From: CAWFLT01 sp963816795
Lineage (GTDB): Bacteria > Acidobacteriota > Vicinamibacteria > Vicinamibacterales > SCN-69-37
Length of the DNA: 64,000 nucleotides
Direction: 5' to 3'
NCBI GenBank assembly: GCA_963816795.1
Contig: CAWFLT010000021.1
Location: forward strand, 62,001 to 126,000
The translations under genes were made by a program, and so were the position numbers. Below the pieces are notes generated by a model that worked only from the letters and a program-made list of their open reading frames with translations, did no database searches and was not told the DNA's origin. Below are positions 60,656 through 64,000 of this stretch, piece after piece; the first letter of the stretch is position 1, and every line of letters starts with the position of its first letter.

Positions 60656-61646
60656 TGAAGCGAGCTCAGCATCGATCTCCGCGCGTTGGCCGTCTGAGCG
60701 GCCGCCGTCGGGCCGACGCAGCAGCCACCGTCGCGGACGGCGCAGCAACAGGGTCAGAGCAGGTGCACAGGCGGTCAGCAGGCGGGCCAGCCAGCCGGCC
60801 GTCAGCGCCAGCGGCGGCCGCGGCCAGGCCGATCCGCGCACCGCGGCGGCGGCCAGTGCAGCGCCAATCCGTACAACTGCATCGACACGCCGAATCCGCT
60901 GCCGAAGGTCGACACGGTCTGGCTCGAAGAGATGACGTGGATGGACGTCCGCGACGCGATGAAGGCGGGCAAGACGACGATCATCATCTCGACCGGCGGC
61001 ATCGAGCCGAACGGCCCGTTGCTCGCGCTCGGCAAGCACAACTACGTGCTGCGCGCGAACTGCGACGCCATCGCGCGCAAGCTCGGCAACGCGCTCTGCG
61101 CGCCGATCGTCCCGTTCGTGCCGGAAGGCCGCCACGAGCCGCCGAGCGGTCACATGACGACGATGGGCACGATCAGCCTGACGGAGGAGACCTTCGAGGC
61201 GCTGCTGACCGACATCGTCCTCAGCTTCAAGGTGCACGGCTTCGAGAACATCATGCTGATCGGCGACAGCGGCGGGAACGGCCGCGGCATGGGCGGTCGC
61301 GAAGAAGCTCAACACGCAGTGGAACGGCAATCCGGTCGTCGCGCACATCCCGCAGCACTACGACTACAACACGGTGGGCGGCTGCTGAGTCGAACTGGGC
61401 GTGACCAAGATGGGCAGCCGAGCGACGGCCTGCACGACGATCCGGGCATCACGATGAACATGTTCGTGACCGATCCGCAGTCGGTGCGCTGGGACGCGCG
61501 CGTGAAGGCCGGCAAGGCGACGATCAACGGCGTGTCGATCGCCGACAAGGCGAAGACGCTCGAGATCGGCAAGAAGATCGTCGAGATGCGCGCGACCAAC
61601 ACCGCCGCGGCGATCAAGAAGGCGATCGCGAACAAGGGGCAAGTAA
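60656..61646 (+). CDS. Creatininase-family amidohydrolase, frameshifted
   Basis: Creatininase-type enzymes are metal-dependent amidohydrolases. AGGAG precedes ATG 60656. The N-terminus is broken; NPYNCIDTPNPLPKVDTVWL, EEMTWMDVRDAMKAGKTTII and ISTGGIEPNGPLLALGKHNY are clear; GGIEPNGPLL is the metal-binding loop. Next: VLRANCDAIARKLGNALCAP, PFVPEGRHEPPSGHMTTMGT, HGFENIMLIGDSGGNGRGMG and a displaced part with DDPGITMNMFVTDPQSVRWD. The end KTLEIGKKIVEMRATNTAAA, IKKAIANKGK with TAA 61644-61646 needs one base shift. Two to four indels. Many such proteins are exported in Acidobacteriota; substrate unknown. Confidence 0.85.
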
Positions 61647-61653
61647 ACGCGGG

Positions 61654-62081
61654 CTATGCGACCCTTTTTTTCCTGGAGCTTGAACGCGAACGTCGCCGCC
61701 AGCGGCTGCGACGTGCGACGCGCCAAGGGATCGTCGCCGTGCCGGAGATCGCCTTGCGATCGGCCGGCACGGTGCCGGTTCCCTTGACCGTGCCGCTGCA
61801 GTTCTGCTCCGCGATCGAGTACGGGATACTCGAAGGTCCAGTCCCGTCCCTTGATCGTTCCCGGCAACGTGCCCTCGACGGCCGTCGGCTGCGTCAGGTT
61901 CATCTTCCCGGTGACGCCGCCCTTCGCGTCGACGATGAACGTCGTCGTGCCCGTGTAGGCCTGCGCGCCGTTGTCGGTGGTGACTGAAAAGGTCGCGTCG
62001 TACCACGGGCGCCGGCGCGGCCCCCTGCTGAACCATACCGGCCGCCACGATGGCGCCGGCCACTACCCACGTATGAACCAT
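61654..62081 (-). CDS. Small secreted protein, frameshifted
   Basis: ATG 62081 gives MVHTWVVAGAIVAAGMVQQG, a signal peptide. AAPAPVVRRDLFSVTTDNGA, QAYTGTTTFIVDAKGGVTGK, MNLTQPTAVEGTLPGTIKGR, DWTFEYPVSR-like and AISGTATIP are beta strands of a small sandwich. It ends around FAFKLQEKK with stop near 61654-61656, in a run of seven A. About 140 residues with three indels. The function is unknown. It is divergent from the ICMT-like gene. Confidence 0.6.
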
Positions 62082-62191
62082 GTCGGCCTCCGACAAATGA
62101 CTGTGCCTCAAGCGCGCCCGCAGGCGCAACGCCCGTATTAGACGAGCGTGCGCTGAACGTCAGTTGCCCGAAACCGCCGCCGTCCTAGAGA

Positions 62192-62731
62192 ATGGGCCAT
62201 GCGAATCGGGCCGCACCTGCTGCCATACGCGGTGTCCCGCCGGGCGCACGGCCGGGCACGCCGTTTCCACCGACGTTTATCTTCATTCTCGGGTTCGTCA
62301 TCGCGCTGTGGATCGACTGGCAGCAGCCGTGGCCGATCGAGAAGGGGCCGGACGGCTATCCGCTCGCGCGCGCGATCGTCGGCGTCGTCGCCCTCGGTCT
62401 CGGCGCGGCGATGTTCTGGTGGGGACTGGCCGCGCTCCACCGCGTCAAGACCGGCATCCTCTTGCAGCAGCCGGCCAGCCACCTGGTCACCGCCGGCCCC
62501 TATCAATGGACGCGCAACCCGCAGTACGTCGCGTACGTGACGTTCTACTTCGGCGCCGCCGTGCTCGCCAACACCATCTGGCCGATCGTGCTGCTCCCTG
62601 GGTTGATCGCGCTGCTTGTGACCGTCGTCATCGCGCGCGAGGAGCGGTATCTGCAGGGTGTCTTCGGACCCGACTATCGTGACTACTGCCGGCGGGTGAA
62701 CCGGTGGCTGAGCGCGGCTGACGCAGCCTGA
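62192..62731 (+). CDS. Isoprenylcysteine carboxyl methyltransferase (ICMT)-family protein
   Basis: Intact 179-residue frame from ATG 62192. Membrane segments include TFIFILGFVIALWIDWQQPW and IVGVVALGLGAAMFWWGLAA. The C-terminal catalytic part HLVTAGPYQWTRNPQYVAYV, TFYFGAAVLANTIWPIVLLP, REERYLQGVFGPDYRDYCRR matches the SAM-binding (GPYxxxRNPxY) and ER motif of ICMT/PEMT proteins. Bacterial members methylate lipids or polyprenyl-linked compounds. It is followed 21 bases later by a second copy. Confidence 0.85.
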   Translation: MGHANRAAPAAIRGVPPGARPGTPFPPTFIFILGFVIALWIDWQQPWPIEKGPDGYPLARAIVGVVALGLGAAMFWWGLAALHRVKTGILLQQPASHLVTAGPYQWTRNPQYVAYVTFYFGAAVLANTIWPIVLLPGLIALLVTVVIAREERYLQGVFGPDYRDYCRRVNRWLSAADAA

Positions 62732-62752
62732 GTCGGAAGTGAGAAGCCAGGA

Positions 62753-63221
62753 GTGAGCAGTCCAGCCGGACCCGGGATTCGCGTTCCGCCGCCTCTCGTG
62801 TTTGCCGCCGGTGGGCCGCCGGTTGGTCCTCGACCGTCGACTCGAGTTCGAGATCGACGGCGCCGGCGCTGGCGTCGTGCAGTCGTGCTCGGGGGCCCTC
62901 GGCGACGCGGACTTGGGCTCATCGTCTGGGCGATTCAGGACGCTTGCCGACGTGCCGCACGACGGTGAGGCCGGACCACGCGTCGACAACACTCGTGCAC
63001 GAGCGGTCCATTTCGATTGGACCCGCAACCCGATCTATGTGAGCCTGACGGCGCTCTACCTCGGCGCGGCGCTCCTCACGAACGCGCCTGGCCGATCGTG
63101 TTCCTGCCGATCGTGCTGCTCGTCCTCACGGCCGCCGTCGTGCACCGGGAAGAGGAGTACCTGCGCGAGACTTCGGCGCCCGAGTACGCCACTACGCCGC
63201 CGCGTCCGGCGTTGGATTTAG
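62753..63221 (+). CDS. Second ICMT-family protein, frameshifted
   Basis: GTG 62753 gives VSSPAGPGIRVPPPLVFAAG. LDRRLEFEIDGAGAG and LGLIVWAI precede VHFDWTRNPIYVSLTALYLG, AALLTNA(WP)IVFLPIVLLV and EEEYLRETFGAEYAHYAARV, RRWI. The SAM-binding FDWTRNPIYVS corresponds to QWTRNPQYVA in the preceding gene. Several indels obscure the middle. It appears to be a paralogue from a local duplication. About 155 residues. Confidence 0.7.
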
Positions 63222-63233
63222 GTCGACAAGATA

Positions 63234-64000
<767 letters not shown>

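Overview
The window is GC-rich, densely packed bacterial DNA, most likely from the phylum Acidobacteriota and plausibly the Vicinamibacteria. This is inferred from gene content: an ADOP-type (acidobacterial duplicated orphan) ABC permease paired with a PadR regulator, a DUF2277 protein beside RecQ, a TamB/BamA-like pair typical of diderms, and many GTG/TTG starts with 1-4 base start/stop overlaps. The base sequence carries many single-base indels, mostly in short G/C runs. They break most genes after about 24.9 kb but few before, while protein similarity continues across each break. I therefore treat broken genes as functional genes with probable sequence errors, and gave coordinates from the inferred start to the inferred stop.

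Layout. 0-4 kb: minus-strand regulators, namely an NtrC-type sigma-54 activator (runs off the left edge), an ABC-F ATPase, and an excisionase-type HTH fused to a receiver domain. 4.2-8.2 kb: ECF sigma factor, anti-sigma factor, two exported proteins and an APC amino-acid permease. 8.2-9.7 kb: a small membrane protein and a Ser-rich PEGA protein. 10-19.8 kb: hslVU, an FN3 lipoprotein, a fumarylacetoacetate-hydrolase-family enzyme, a transaldolase-family aldolase, and an acyl-CoA carboxylase operon (carboxyltransferase, biotin carboxylase, biotin carrier) split by two PIN-domain toxin-antitoxin modules. 19.8-27.6 kb: tamB, a BamA/TamA-type barrel gene and a SurA-N-like exported protein.

27.7-47.9 kb is a surface-glycan island: six large GT-C (GT39/PMT-like) membrane glycosyltransferases, four GT4 glycosyltransferases, an O-antigen-ligase-like protein, a Zn-ribbon methyltransferase, a membrane protein with two winged-helix-like segments, and a CPBP protease. 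I saw no initiating transferase, flippase or sugar-nucleotide enzyme, so the building blocks probably come from elsewhere. 48-64 kb holds B12-dependent ribonucleotide reductase (nrdJ) behind a candidate pair of NrdR boxes, a Uma2 protein, recQ, DUF2277, a PadR/ADOP pair with a palindromic operator, a coiled-coil protein, a PepSY-type membrane protein, a secreted protein, a creatininase-family protein, two adjacent isoprenylcysteine-methyltransferase-like genes, and pilT (runs off the right edge).

The most unusual non-coding feature is the intergenic DNA. Many gaps hold a short-period tandem array (8, 9 or 23 bp) or a palindrome, and several are shared between distant loci. They include a covarying palindrome family (14.6 and 36.1 kb), hairpins with a fixed GTGGGG loop (13.1 and 38.9 kb), a GTAC-word repeat (29.2 and 54.0 kb), octamer arrays with a GGCAA core (4.0, 13.9, 27.0 kb), and a GGGCCC-word repeat that is also found inside an open coding frame (46.4 kb). 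I saw no rRNA, tRNA, CRISPR array, insertion sequence or phage gene.
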